From the IMG/VR virus record IMGVR_UViG_3300031758_000383, positions 1 to 30,231 of that record: DNA of 30,231 nucleotides. One strand, 5' to 3'. The translations under genes were made by a program, and so were the position numbers. The stretch is from a virus. Shown here piece after piece: positions 15,297 through 21,680 of this stretch; positions within the stretch are counted from its first letter, which is position 1; every line of letters begins with the position of its first letter. The notes below the pieces were generated by a model that worked only from the letters and a program-made list of their open reading frames with translations, ran no database searches and was not told the origin of the DNA.

Positions 15297-15598
15297 TATA
15301 CCTTGTATGTGTAGTAGCACTCTACTATCGATTTGAGTTTATCATCCATGATGTTGTTACACCAGTCATGATCCATGATGCCACAACACAGGTCCATATA
15401 GTCTTCGACAGTGAGGAACTGTTTACATAACATCAGGTACTCGTATTGTGTACGAGGTTTCATGACTTGTTTACCATTTATATATCCGAATTCTCGAGAG
15501 GCTGGATCGAGATAACGTGTATCAACGAGCTCTGAGTTATCGATCAGACCTGTGTCTTCTTTCTTTATCTTTGGTTTAAATTCTATGATATCAGCCAT
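15296..15598 (-). CDS. Hypothetical 100-aa protein
   Basis: Starts MADIIEFKPKIKKEDTGLID, with a helical second half containing a Cys pair (DLCCGIMDHDWCNNIMDD). TGATG overlap with the upstream stop sets the start. Three Cys and one His near residues 71-80 could form a metal site, but spacing does not match a known finger. Function unknown. Confidence 0.75.
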   Translation of the reverse strand: MADIIEFKPKIKKEDTGLIDNSELVDTRYLDPASREFGYINGKQVMKPRTQYEYLMLCKQFLTVEDYMDLCCGIMDHDWCNNIMDDKLKSIVECYYTYKV

Positions 15599-16032
15599 CA
15601 CACATCTTTCATCAGACGTTGGATACGTGTTACAATGCTCTCTTTGCCAGCGCGCAGTCGACGCAATGCTTTTCGCTTGATATGCATTCGAATCTTTGCT
15701 GATTCAGAGAAAGATTTCATGTTACGAATGTCAGAATCGATATCAGCGATACGAATAGGATTATAACCAGCGGTGTGATCTTCCCATTCACGGGCGATAT
15801 AGTCAGCGATCCACTTATCGGTGTCCATAAGCATCTCGTATTCTTTACGAGCTTCAGCTAATTGTTCTGCTGGACTCCAACAAGCGAGGGCAGTTTCTTT
15901 GTCTAAATAAGCTGTAGGCACAATAGTATTTCCTTGTGATCCAATACTGATACTATTAAATGCTTCTTGTGCTACCGATGGTCCTGCTGCTGCTCCGAGA
16001 CCTAGTAATCCTAGCATTGATCGTCTATTCAT
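15598..16032 (-). CDS. Hypothetical protein with Tat-like signal
   Basis: 144 residues starting MNRRSMLGLLGLGAAAGPSV followed by AQEA: a twin-arginine pair, a weakly hydrophobic stretch and an AxA-like cleavage site, as in Tat substrates, although the residue after RR is Ser and no Lys follows. The mature part is charged and helical (SPAEQLAEARKEYEMLMDTD; C-terminal KRKALRRLRAGKE). Export of a folded protein by the host Tat system is inferred. The role is unknown. Overlapped by the next gene start. Confidence 0.7.
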   Translation of the reverse strand: MNRRSMLGLLGLGAAAGPSVAQEAFNSISIGSQGNTIVPTAYLDKETALACWSPAEQLAEARKEYEMLMDTDKWIADYIAREWEDHTAGYNPIRIADIDSDIRNMKSFSESAKIRMHIKRKALRRLRAGKESIVTRIQRLMKDV

Positions 16033-16035
16033 GTA

Positions 16036-16353
16036 TCACCCGCAATATGCTCGTGTTTGTTTCCAACAGTCACAGTCTCTGCACATCCTGTCTGGATTTT
16101 CTGACTCACAGTTTCGTTGGTCTCTCTGATCAAGATGGTGTGCCTTCACTTCCATCATCTTCTTGTATTGTCTCTCGTATGCAGCGAGTAGATGATCGTA
16201 TGCTTTGATGTGTTTATCCTCGATAGCAGCGACGAACTCTTCTAGCTCTGGCATATCTGCATTACCGCTGATAAAGTAACGACGTGGTGTCTCATTATCA
16301 ATATAATTGACGAGACCTGCATCGAGTGCTAGCTGTAGGATCTCTGGCTTCAT
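16036..16353 (-). CDS. Hypothetical 105-aa protein with Cys-rich end
   Basis: Helical body (MKPEILQLALDAGLVNYID, FVAAIEDKHIKAYDHLLAAY) with a C-terminal Cys cluster MCRDCDCWKQTRAYCG that could bind zinc or an iron-sulfur cluster. GGAGTGGTGAC precedes the ATG. Similar Cys-tailed small proteins occur in phages, but I recognise no named family. Confidence 0.75.
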   Translation of the reverse strand: MKPEILQLALDAGLVNYIDNETPRRYFISGNADMPELEEFVAAIEDKHIKAYDHLLAAYERQYKKMMEVKAHHLDQRDQRNCESENPDRMCRDCDCWKQTRAYCG

Positions 16354-16371
16354 GTCACCACTCCAAGATCG

Positions 16372-16530
16372 TCACTTTTGCACACAAGTTGCATACACAA
16401 AAGCTGCCCATCTACTATTAGATTTAACGGAGTCCAAAGCAACCATACAGTTCTTTTCAGAGGTAAACTCTTGCATGGTCACTACCTGCCCACTGTTTAC
16501 TACCGATATAACAATCAAAACATATAGCAT
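16372..16530 (-). CDS. 52-aa exported small protein
   Basis: The start at ATG 16530 gives MLYVLIVISVVNSGQ, a short signal peptide or membrane anchor, then a mature part with two Cys (EKNCMVALDSV, ATCVQK). The frame is open 39 codons further upstream, but that would overlap the whole of the previous gene. Small periplasmic two-Cys proteins of the pattern 'F.S...C..AL..V...A.CV' are common in phages of alphaproteobacteria; function unknown. Confidence 0.62.
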   Translation of the reverse strand: MLYVLIVISVVNSGQVVTMQEFTSEKNCMVALDSVKSNSRWAAFVYATCVQK

Positions 16531-16534
16531 TACT

Positions 16535-16798
16535 TTACCACTCCGGGCCAGTTGTCTTTTCGGTACGTTGATATATGTATGCGAAGTCGACGCCATATGC
16601 AGGTACAACCAACAGTTTTTCTGGCATGTTATTCGTATCACGTTCACCTAACACACCACTGATAAACAGTGTATCAGGATGACTCTCAGGTGTCAACCGA
16701 CGAAGGATCGTGGCCTGCATATCACACTTATTCTTGAGTCGTGTAATATCTTCCATAAGTGATTGAATAAAGCGTTTTGTTTCATCATTCTGAGTCAT
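16535..16798 (-). CDS. Hypothetical 87-aa protein
   Basis: Amphipathic N-terminal helix (TKRFIQSLMEDITRLKNKCD) that may form a coiled coil, then LPP-like loops and GVDFAYIYQRT. GAGGT lies upstream of the ATG. It overlaps the 3' end of the upstream gene by 14 bases. No family recognised. Confidence 0.72.
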   Translation of the reverse strand: MTQNDETKRFIQSLMEDITRLKNKCDMQATILRRLTPESHPDTLFISGVLGERDTNNMPEKLLVVPAYGVDFAYIYQRTEKTTGPEW

Positions 16799-17084
16799 TG
16801 TCTACCTCGATGCAGTGCCAGACGTGTGGATAACCATCGCTGGATGCTGCGTGTACTGTGCCTAGATATGTACCTTCCCAGCTCATGCCTGTACCGGTAA
16901 ATCGTAGTGTTTTCCAGTCGACCAGAGCATCAGATTCTTTAGTGTTTGGTAGATCTTGCCATGATGGATCAACCTCGCACCACACGTATGGATCACCGTG
17001 TTGAACACCGAAGCTGACAGGTCGACCAAGGACCTTCAGTGATTCGCCGGGCAGAAATGGACCGAATTTCCAGATTGCTTTCAT
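16785..17084 (-). CDS. Conserved small protein (MKAIWKF...VWHCIE type)
   Basis: 99 residues: MKAIWKFGPFLPGESLKVLG, a DPYVWCEVDP core, FTGTGM, and YPHVWHCIEVDN at the end. This arrangement matches a widespread family of about 90-residue phage and bacterial proteins starting MK-x-IWKF and ending with VWH-x-x-E. I know of no established function; a small beta-sandwich is likely. GGGAAG lies about 12 nt before the ATG. Confidence 0.75.
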   Translation of the reverse strand: MKAIWKFGPFLPGESLKVLGRPVSFGVQHGDPYVWCEVDPSWQDLPNTKESDALVDWKTLRFTGTGMSWEGTYLGTVHAASSDGYPHVWHCIEVDNDSE

Positions 17085-17085
17085 A

Positions 17086-17370
17086 TCAAAATTCTTCCCA
17101 AAAGTAAACAGAGTTCTTTGTCTTGAACTTCATTGATCGAAGCCCATTCTTATCAGTGTATTCCTCGAGGATCTCTGTGACTGGTGATGTTTGCCACCAG
17201 TCTTGCATGGTGTAGCTACGAGCGTAGTATGACCCGACGCGGACACCGCACCCTACACGTGGGTATGTCTCACCGGGTATTGGTTGGTATGATTCTGAGT
17301 CGAGGATCTGGCACATTGGTCCGGAGTCGCCTGCTGACCCGTCTTCACGTACGAGTGAGTATTTAGTCAT
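17086..17370 (-). CDS. Hypothetical 94-aa protein
   Basis: Start MTKYSLVREDGSAGDSGPMC was chosen because its ATG overlaps the upstream TAA (TAATG). The protein is beta-rich with VGCGVRVGSYYARSYTMQDW and ends SVYFWEEF. The GVRVGSYYARSY part recalls small phage proteins that look like regulatory 'promoter-proximal' ORFs; function unknown. Confidence 0.72.
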   Translation of the reverse strand: MTKYSLVREDGSAGDSGPMCQILDSESYQPIPGETYPRVGCGVRVGSYYARSYTMQDWWQTSPVTEILEEYTDKNGLRSMKFKTKNSVYFWEEF

Positions 17371-17729
17371 TACTTGCATTCCCTTACGTGTTTGCAGTCT
17401 TTGCGAAATCCGAAGCCTACGCAGGTACAACTCCAGTGTTGGCCGTTACGTGTGACTGTGTAGGATGTACCGGGTTTGGTGCCGGCGACGATGTGGGTCT
17501 CGCTGTCGCTCTTGGTTGTATTACTAGTGTATCCAGAGCCGATGATGCGGTTGAGGTCGATGATGCGAAAGGGGAATTGTGTTTGGCCTGTTGACAGGCA
17601 TATGCAGTCTGGACCGACCCAGCGTGGGTTTGGTAGGACTTTGCCCGTGTATGTGTTGACCAGTGGACCGGGCATATTGGTCTTGACTTGTTTGACTTGG
17701 ATGGTGATGTCTTGTCCGATGGCGTACAT
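17370..17729 (-). CDS. SWIM-like zinc-binding protein
   Basis: 119 residues. The C-terminal segment SYTVTRNGQHWSCTCVGFGF followed by RKDCKH contains CxC-x8-CxH, the arrangement of SWIM zinc fingers (C-x-C-x(n)-C-x-H), preceded by the usual beta hairpin. SWIM domains bind DNA, RNA or protein partners. The N-terminal 80 residues (MYAIGQDITIQVKQVK...) look like a small beta barrel. The start has GAGGACAAC directly upstream. Several T4-like phages carry small SWIM proteins of unknown role. Confidence 0.75.
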   Translation of the reverse strand: MYAIGQDITIQVKQVKTNMPGPLVNTYTGKVLPNPRWVGPDCICLSTGQTQFPFRIIDLNRIIGSGYTSNTTKSDSETHIVAGTKPGTSYTVTRNGQHWSCTCVGFGFRKDCKHVRECK

Positions 17730-17737
17730 GGTTGTCC

Positions 17738-17956
17738 TCAGTCGCAGGAGTCGGCAACTTTGAGTGTGCAGTAGAATAGGCCGTCTTTTTCCCATTTGTC
17801 AGTGATGCGAGGGAAGTAGACGTAGTTGTGTTCGTCTTGGTATTTGCCGAACTCGGCTACTTCTTCGAGGGAAGAGAAGCCGGTGTAGGTATTGTACCAG
17901 TCGCGGCCTTGTTTCTTGCGGTCCACGAACTGTAGGTGTTTCCAGTCTGTCTTCAT
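17738..17956 (-). CDS. Hypothetical 72-aa protein
   Basis: Begins MKTDWKHLQFVDRKKQGRDW; highly charged and aromatic, ending LKVADSCD. Its ATG overlaps the upstream stop (ATGA). No domain recognised. Probably co-expressed with the 83-aa gene from the promoter at 18232-18259. Confidence 0.7.
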   Translation of the reverse strand: MKTDWKHLQFVDRKKQGRDWYNTYTGFSSLEEVAEFGKYQDEHNYVYFPRITDKWEKDGLFYCTLKVADSCD

Positions 17957-18204
17957 CTTGCCACCATTACTTTCTTGTTGATCAGGTCGTAGGAGACGTA
18001 GCCGTCTTTCATGAGGATCTGGCCGGGAGCCTCGTCCTTGAGGCGAGAGAAGTAACTCTCTGTATCGTAGTACTTGCAGAGCAGGCGGACATAGTCTGAT
18101 TTCTTGACCATGCCACGATACTTGAACCGAGCCACGAACCGGTTATCAGGTCCGTAGGTGAGGTATCCGCCGTGATAGTTGAACTGTGACCGCTCGAACT
18201 TCAT
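17953..18204 (-). CDS. Hypothetical 83-aa basic protein
   Basis: MKFERSQFNYHGGYLTYGPD is followed by FVARFKYRG and a helical middle, ending YVSYDLINKKVMVAR. ATG 18204 has GGAGTGGAACAC upstream, the same GGAGnnAACAC-ATG leader used by the 60-aa gene at 18706; an earlier ATG (18225) has no ribosome-binding site and lies at the predicted transcript start. First gene of a leftward unit. Function unknown. Confidence 0.75.
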   Translation of the reverse strand: MKFERSQFNYHGGYLTYGPDNRFVARFKYRGMVKKSDYVRLLCKYYDTESYFSRLKDEAPGQILMKDGYVSYDLINKKVMVAR

Positions 18205-18231
18205 GTGTTCCACTCCGTTATTCATATTAAG

Positions 18232-18259
18232 ATAGTACCATACCCACAGTCCCTGTACA
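18232..18259 (-). promoter_or_regulatory. TGTACA-family promoter (leftward)
   Basis: Minus strand TGTACA (18254-18259), 16 bp, TACTAT (18232-18237) preceded by TATGG. An AAATAAACA stretch lies upstream as in other members. Confidence 0.65.
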
Positions 18260-18283
18260 TGTTTATTTTAAAAATAATTCGAG

Positions 18284-18469
18284 ACCTGATAACCTATTGA
18301 CCAGTATACCAATCCACCAGTCAACCTATCCACCTGTAGACCTGTTAACCTGCCGACCTGTAGACCTACCGGCCTGCCGGCCTACCTGACCTGTAGACCT
18401 ATCAACCAGTAGACCAGAGGACCAGTGTACCTATGGACCTGTAGACCTGTAGACCTACCTGACCTGTAC
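18284..18469. repeat. Degenerate 8-bp tandem repeat (about 23 units)
   Basis: From 18284 the sequence can be cut into consecutive octamers beginning ACC or GCC: ACCTGATA, ACCTATTG, ACCAGTAT and so on, with ACCTGTAG the commonest unit. Only two units (18380-18388 and 18453-18461) are 9 bp. Consensus is ACC-A/T-A/G-N-N-N. The phase is kept for 186 bp although individual units differ at the last four positions. The period is not a multiple of three and the longer reading frame through it has no protein-like features. It separates the leftward 83-aa gene from the 60-aa gene. No known repeat family comes to mind. Confidence 0.85.
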
Positions 18470-18523
18470 CTAGCCATACACGTATACCCTCATGCATACC
18501 TGATATACATGATCTCATCTCCC

Positions 18524-18706
18524 CTAGAACAAGAGACCAGCAGACTCACGTTCCTCAGCATCAAACCGCTTAACAACCGCCTCCTTGATCTCAGTCATAC
18601 GAGCATGCATGCCCGGTACCTCAATAACCTCAGCGATACAGATCATCTCCTCAATAAAATCATGGATAGTCCAAGTGCTAGTCTTATTCTCAGAATAGGC
18701 AGACAT
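18524..18706 (-). CDS. Hypothetical 60-aa acidic protein
   Basis: MSAYSENKTSTWTIHDFIEE, then a helical stretch through MICIAEVIEVPGMHARMTEI to a charged end (FDAEERESAGLLF). GGAGTAACAC directly precedes the ATG. It is the outermost leftward gene; beyond it transcription turns rightward. Its transcript would run into the octamer repeat. Function unknown. Confidence 0.72.
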   Translation of the reverse strand: MSAYSENKTSTWTIHDFIEEMICIAEVIEVPGMHARMTEIKEAVVKRFDAEERESAGLLF

Positions 18707-18744
18707 GTGTTACTCCATAGGATATATTATGCTCGATACTGCTC

Positions 18745-18774
18745 ATTATACAGTAGCAGTATATACCATGTACA
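18745..18774 (-). promoter_or_regulatory. Possible TGTACA-family promoter (leftward)
   Basis: Minus strand TGTACA (18769-18774), 18 bp, TATAAT (18745-18750) with a preceding CTG. Spacing is one to two bases longer than in the other members. Confidence 0.45.
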
Positions 18775-18842
18775 TGCCCTGAAAGGGTCTATTATAGTAT
18801 TACAAACCAGAGAAATTGATAATTCTGACGTCCGCGCTAGGG

Positions 18843-19138
18843 TGTGTTTCTGTGGATGGAACACGATACCGCCTGCAGGAACACAACTACGCAGAGCTCT
18901 GTTCCGCATACAGGAACACGCGATGTGACACGAGCATGACTTGGCAATCCCAGTGTTTCGCATGGAGGAACACCGTGATCAGCAGCACGCATGACTGGCC
19001 TCCGGAGGGTCCGGATCACCATTTATAGATCCATTCTATCACATCAGTTTTTTTTGTACATAGCGCTTTAGTATAATGTACACGTGCTGTGGGATGTGGT
19101 ATAATGAAATGAGGACATGTTTCGCATGGAGGAACACG
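18843..19138 (+). repeat. Four copies of a GTGTTYC-N7-GGAACAC hairpin
   Basis: Copies: 18843-18863 (GTGTTTC, loop TGTGGAT, GGAACAC), about 18903-18922 (TGTTCC, loop GCATACA, GGAACA), 18954-18974 and 19118-19138 (both TGTTTCGCATGGAGGAACAC-like). Each forms a 6-7 bp stem with a 7-nt loop. The last two carry GGAG at the loop and stem junction. Spacing is irregular, so this is not a CRISPR array. Confidence 0.65.
19077..19105 (+). promoter_or_regulatory. TGTACA-family promoter
   Basis: TGTACA (19077-19082), 17 bp, TATAAT (19100-19105) preceded by TGTGG. The transcript would begin just before the last hairpin copy. No good gene follows until 19302. Confidence 0.6.
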
Positions 19139-19248
19139 GGATCTACCAACACTCCCAGCTCCCCGCTCTCCCCGGACTTCTATTATATCCTATCAAGTTT
19201 CCTGCCTATGTACACCGTTTTTTTTCGATTTTTTTTTCGAAATAAGCA

Positions 19249-19276
19249 TGTACAATCCCGGTGAGCTTGATATAAT
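19249..19276 (+). promoter_or_regulatory. TGTACA-family promoter
   Basis: TGTACA (19249-19254), 16 bp, consensus TATAAT (19271-19276) preceded by TTGA. T tracts and AAATAAGCA lie upstream and may act as an UP element. Confidence 0.75.
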
Positions 19277-19301
19277 GATCTTATCGAATGGAGGAATGGT
19301 T

Positions 19302-19607
19302 ATGCAGTTCACTCAGTCCCTCGCTTATACCCGCCTGCTGGCTAAGGGTGTGAAGATCATCGATTCCCGCTTCCGTCCTCTGGCTAAGCTGGATGATGAT
19401 CGTCAGTTTGAGGCCATAATGGAGATCGCGATGGAAACGATCGACGAATCCACTTTCGATCTCACGTACTTCCTCCGTAGTGAAGCTGAAGATGAGCTCG
19501 ACGAGATGGAATACGAACTTCACATGACCCTCCAGGCTGATCTCACCTCATATCTCGTCAATGAGATTCGCGAGATCACCCGCCTCAAAAAAGAGATCGT
19601 CTTCTAA
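19302..19607 (+). CDS. Hypothetical 101-aa acidic protein
   Basis: MQFTQSLAYTRLLAKGVKII then an all-helical, strongly acidic second half (SEAEDELDEMEYELHMTLQA). GGAGGAATGGTT precedes ATG 19302. First gene of the rightward series, about 20 nt after its predicted transcription start. Acidic small proteins of this kind include DNA mimics, but nothing here proves that. Noticeably higher GC than the leftward genes. Confidence 0.75.
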   Translation: MQFTQSLAYTRLLAKGVKIIDSRFRPLAKLDDDRQFEAIMEIAMETIDESTFDLTYFLRSEAEDELDEMEYELHMTLQADLTSYLVNEIREITRLKKEIVF

Positions 19608-19615
19608 AAAAAGCA

Positions 19616-19643
19616 TGTACATGTCACCTGGATGTGGTACATT
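19616..19643 (+). promoter_or_regulatory. TGTACA-family promoter
   Basis: TGTACA (19616-19621), 16 bp, TACATT (19638-19643) with TGTGG before it. AAAAAAAGCA lies upstream. Confidence 0.65.
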
Positions 19644-19669
19644 TAGATAGTCAACTTGGAGAGAATCAC

Positions 19670-20008
19670 ATGAGCAAGTATCGTTCCTCGGCCTACGTGG
19701 CCACTGTGTATGACATCAATGATCCGCTCATTGCCGAGCAGAAGCGAATCGCACGTATCATCAATGCCAAGAAGCGAGTGTTCGAGTTGCAGGGTATTGG
19801 CAAGCAGGTGACGTATGGTGATCGCACCTACGTAGAACGCACGCGTGTCGTCGTTCGTCCTCGCCTTGGCAAGAACAATGTCCACGCACCACTCTATCGT
19901 CGTGGTGGAGCACTTAAGCGTATGAGTGCACAGACGATTCGTCCTGAACATGGCACACGCTTCGACGTGTACATGTCACCTGCCTTGGTCCAACGTAAAA
20001 AAGTTTGA
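19670..20008 (+). CDS. Hypothetical 112-aa basic protein
   Basis: MSKYRSSAYVATVYDINDPL followed by a Lys/Arg-rich remainder (RIARIINAKKRVFELQ, RTRVVVRPRLGKNN, RRGGALKRMSAQTIRP). GGAGAGAATCAC sets ATG 19670. Such net basic charge in a small early protein suggests nucleic-acid binding, without a recognisable fold. Own promoter upstream, next promoter directly after the stop. Confidence 0.75.
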   Translation: MSKYRSSAYVATVYDINDPLIAEQKRIARIINAKKRVFELQGIGKQVTYGDRTYVERTRVVVRPRLGKNNVHAPLYRRGGALKRMSAQTIRPEHGTRFDVYMSPALVQRKKV

Positions 20009-20016
20009 AATAAGCA

Positions 20017-20045
20017 TGTACATATCACGGTGACTGTGGTAGGAT
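20017..20045 (+). promoter_or_regulatory. TGTACA-family promoter
   Basis: TGTACA (20017-20022), 17 bp, TAGGAT (20040-20045) with ACTGTGG before it. Confidence 0.65.
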
Positions 20046-20068
20046 ATATCATGGTCAAGGAGAGAGAC

Positions 20069-20317
20069 ATGATACTGATCGAACTGACACTGCCCACCTT
20101 CTGGGCGTCTTCGCTGGTCAACGGTGACGACACCGGTCTAGATGACGAAGATCAAGCCCAGCTGGATGCCTTCATCGATGACATGGTCAACCAGTATGGC
20201 AAGTGCTGGTGCCTCGGCATCAAGGACGGCGATGAGCCTGTCTTCACCTCGTACCACGACGCCAATGCATTCGGTGTCCTGGCCTGTGACTGCGCAATCT
20301 TCGTATTTGAGGGCTGA
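20069..20317 (+). CDS. Hypothetical 82-aa protein (LPTFWASSLVNGD type)
   Basis: MILIELTLPTFWASSLVNGD then a D/E-rich helix and a C-terminal strand region with CDCAIFVFEG. The opening resembles a family of small phage and plasmid proteins with 'LP-x-x-W-A-x-x-L-I/V-N-G-D'; no function is known to me. GGAGAGAGAC precedes ATG 20069. Confidence 0.75.
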   Translation: MILIELTLPTFWASSLVNGDDTGLDDEDQAQLDAFIDDMVNQYGKCWCLGIKDGDEPVFTSYHDANAFGVLACDCAIFVFEG

Positions 20318-20320
20318 ACC

Positions 20321-20557
20321 ATGCAAGCTGAACAACTCCACCTCGAGAACCTCCCATTGGCCGATGCACAGGCAAAGGCCATTGCCATCCTGAAGGACAC
20401 CAAGACGAAACAGGCAAAAGTTAACAACCTGGTCCGAGACGTCCAGCGTGCCCGGTCCTCCCGCGAGGTCCAGCGCATCATGTGGAACACCCTGCTGGCA
20501 GGCACCGGCTTTGGCACGGTGGACAGCCCCTGGCAACAATTTCACAAAATGACGTAA
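20321..20557 (+). CDS. Hypothetical 78-aa helical protein
   Basis: MQAEQLHLENLPLADAQAKA leads into a basic helix (KDTKTKQAKVNNLVRDVQRA) and a Gly-rich loop near the end (LLAGTGFGTVDSP). Three bases after the preceding stop, so co-translated with it. No family recognised. Confidence 0.7.
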   Translation: MQAEQLHLENLPLADAQAKAIAILKDTKTKQAKVNNLVRDVQRARSSREVQRIMWNTLLAGTGFGTVDSPWQQFHKMT

Positions 20558-20574
20558 AAAACGCGAAATAAGCA

Positions 20575-20602
20575 TGTACAAGCATGCAGGACTTGATAAG
20601 AT
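20575..20602 (+). promoter_or_regulatory. TGTACA-family promoter
   Basis: TGTACA (20575-20580), 16 bp, TAAGAT (20597-20602) preceded by TTGA. AAATAAGCA upstream. Confidence 0.65.
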
Positions 20603-20630
20603 CAGATAGTAAGCAAATGGAGTACACACG

Positions 20631-20738
20631 ATGAGCACCTCAGATATCATGATTGTCCTGGCCCCGTTCGCGATCCTGTGGTCGGTCATGGCCATCGGGT
20701 TCCTCATCGTCCACATCTTTGAAGTGAAAGGAAACTAA
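20631..20738 (+). CDS. 35-aa single-TM protein
   Basis: MSTSDIMIVLAPFAILWSVM followed by AIGFLIVHIFEVKGN: one long membrane helix with short ends. GGAGTACACACG lies upstream, and the gene sits between its own promoter and the next gene, whose ATG follows 3 bp later. Small inner-membrane proteins like this are typical of phage early regions. Confidence 0.65.
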   Translation: MSTSDIMIVLAPFAILWSVMAIGFLIVHIFEVKGN

Positions 20739-20741
20739 GTC

Positions 20742-21053
20742 ATGACTACTGCGACTGTTGAAGCCATCAAGGCCAAGAACCTCGACACCATGCGTGCTGT
20801 CACCCAGATGCTCAAGGACGAGCAGCGCGCCCCTAAGCGTTCCACCAAGGAAGTCCCTGCTGCCAAGCTCCTGAAGGAAGTTGGTGTCAAGGTGCCCAAG
20901 CAGGCAGGTAAGGAAACGAAGCTGGCCTGTTCCCTGCGCTTGATCGAGACCTACAAGGTCCGTGATGAGTTTGTCAAGATGCTGCAGGGCCACTTCCCGG
21001 ATCTGTCCGAGTTCAATGCCCGCTGCTACTTCAATAAGGTTCGTCAGGGGTGA
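20742..21053 (+). CDS. Hypothetical 103-aa basic protein
   Basis: Lys-rich, probably helical: MTTATVEAIKAKNLDTMRAV, linker with EVPAAKLLKEVGVKVPKQAG, then LIETYKVRDEFVKMLQGHF and a final NARCYFNKVRQG. AAGGAAAC lies about 9 nt before the ATG. It is followed directly by a strong terminator, so it ends a two-gene unit. No known domain. Confidence 0.75.
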   Translation: MTTATVEAIKAKNLDTMRAVTQMLKDEQRAPKRSTKEVPAAKLLKEVGVKVPKQAGKETKLACSLRLIETYKVRDEFVKMLQGHFPDLSEFNARCYFNKVRQG

Positions 21054-21083
21054 TCCCTCTCCTCCGTATACCCTGACGCTTGT

Positions 21084-21121
21084 TGGGGCCGGTTGCCTTA
21101 GCGCGCTGGCCCCACTTTTTT
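21084..21121 (+). terminator. Rho-independent terminator
   Basis: Arms TGGGGCC (21084-21090) and GGCCCCA (21108-21114), followed by C and a T run (21116-21121). It lies 30 bp after the 103-aa gene and just before the next promoter. Confidence 0.88.
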
Positions 21122-21133
21122 CGAAAATAAGCA

Positions 21134-21161
21134 TGTACAACCCCTCTGGATATGGTATTCT
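21134..21161 (+). promoter_or_regulatory. TGTACA-family promoter
   Basis: TGTACA (21134-21139), 16 bp, TATTCT (21156-21161) preceded by TATGG; AAATAAGCA upstream. Confidence 0.65.
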
Positions 21162-21185
21162 AGATTATACCAAGGAGAGAGCACC

Positions 21186-21386
21186 ATGTACACCGTTGAC
21201 CAGATCCGCACCATCCTGGACGAGCTTGAGTCCAACTACTCGATGGCTATGGACTTCCAAGCCTATCCCCTGGCTAATCACCTCCTGAAGCAGATCGATG
21301 CCCTCCGGGATGAGTTGGTTGGCCTGATCATGGCCGAGGATCCTTATACGTCTGAGGCTGATGTCCGCTACTTCGAGGGGTTCTGA
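21186..21386 (+). CDS. Hypothetical 66-aa protein
   Basis: MYTVDQIRTILDELESNYSM, a largely helical acidic protein ending SEADVRYFEGF. GGAGAGAGCACC precedes the ATG, one promoter upstream. The next gene starts 1 bp after its stop. Confidence 0.73.
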   Translation: MYTVDQIRTILDELESNYSMAMDFQAYPLANHLLKQIDALRDELVGLIMAEDPYTSEADVRYFEGF

Positions 21387-21387
21387 G

Positions 21388-21654
21388 ATGCAGGTAATAG
21401 CCAACTGCCAGGCCGGTGGCCACAAGACCGGCGAGCTCAATGACATCACGGTCGAGGAGATCAGCGCCACCCTGGGCTTCGAGCCTAACGTGGATGATGA
21501 TCCCTGTAAAGTGGTCAATTCCTGGGGCTTCACCGTCGATGGCCATGACTGTGGCATCTGGGACTATAAGGGCTCTCACAAGATCGGCATGTTCTCCACC
21601 TTCGGTCCGGACTACGTCTTCCGCGCACTGTTCTCACCATACTACAGCCGCTGA
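21388..21654 (+). CDS. Hypothetical 88-aa protein (CGIWDYKGS type)
   Basis: MQVIANCQAGGHKTGELNDI with a conserved-looking second half: SWGFTVDGHDCGIWDYKGSH and a FGPDYVFRALFSPYY end. The 'W-x-F-x-x-x-G-x-x-C-x-IWDYKGS' pattern is one I have met in uncharacterised phage and plasmid proteins. No function assigned. Start set by position right after the previous stop (the frame itself is open 9 codons earlier). Confidence 0.72.
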   Translation: MQVIANCQAGGHKTGELNDITVEEISATLGFEPNVDDDPCKVVNSWGFTVDGHDCGIWDYKGSHKIGMFSTFGPDYVFRALFSPYYSR

Positions 21655-21680
21655 TTCCTGTACATTATACTAAAGCACTA

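Larger units (their letters stand above)
18707..19301. other. Divergent intergenic region with hairpins and promoters
   Basis: 595 bp between the last leftward and first rightward gene. It holds the 18745-18774 leftward promoter, four hairpin repeats (18843-19138), a rightward promoter at 19077-19105, T-rich tracts (around 19220-19240) and the rightward promoter at 19249-19276. No convincing gene: several short frames cross the hairpins but repeat copies lie in different frames. Confidence 0.6.

Noticed and set aside
18425-18928. 167-codon plus-strand frame crossing the octamer repeat and first hairpins
   Set aside because: Its first part is the 8-bp repeat read in shifting frames, it overlaps the well-supported 60-aa minus-strand gene, and the composition is not protein-like.
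19055-19077. TGTACA plus TATAAT pair at 19055-19077 as a promoter
   Set aside because: The spacer is only 11 bp; the next pair (19077-19105) has correct spacing.
18843-19138. CRISPR array
   Set aside because: Only four short copies with irregular spacing (about 40-165 bp) and imperfect sequence; no spacer-like units of equal length.
19117-19245. 42-codon frame MFRMEEHG... after the promoter at 19077
   Set aside because: The ribosome-binding site is only 2 nt from the ATG, the frame ends in a T-tract Phe run, and related hairpin copies fall in other frames.
20138-20716. 192-codon minus-strand frame opposite the early genes
   Set aside because: Antisense to three genes that have promoters and ribosome-binding sites; leucine- and valine-rich mirror of the higher-GC coding strand.
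20640-21140. 166-codon minus-strand frame
   Set aside because: It lies opposite two supported genes and crosses a clear plus-strand terminator; no start signal.
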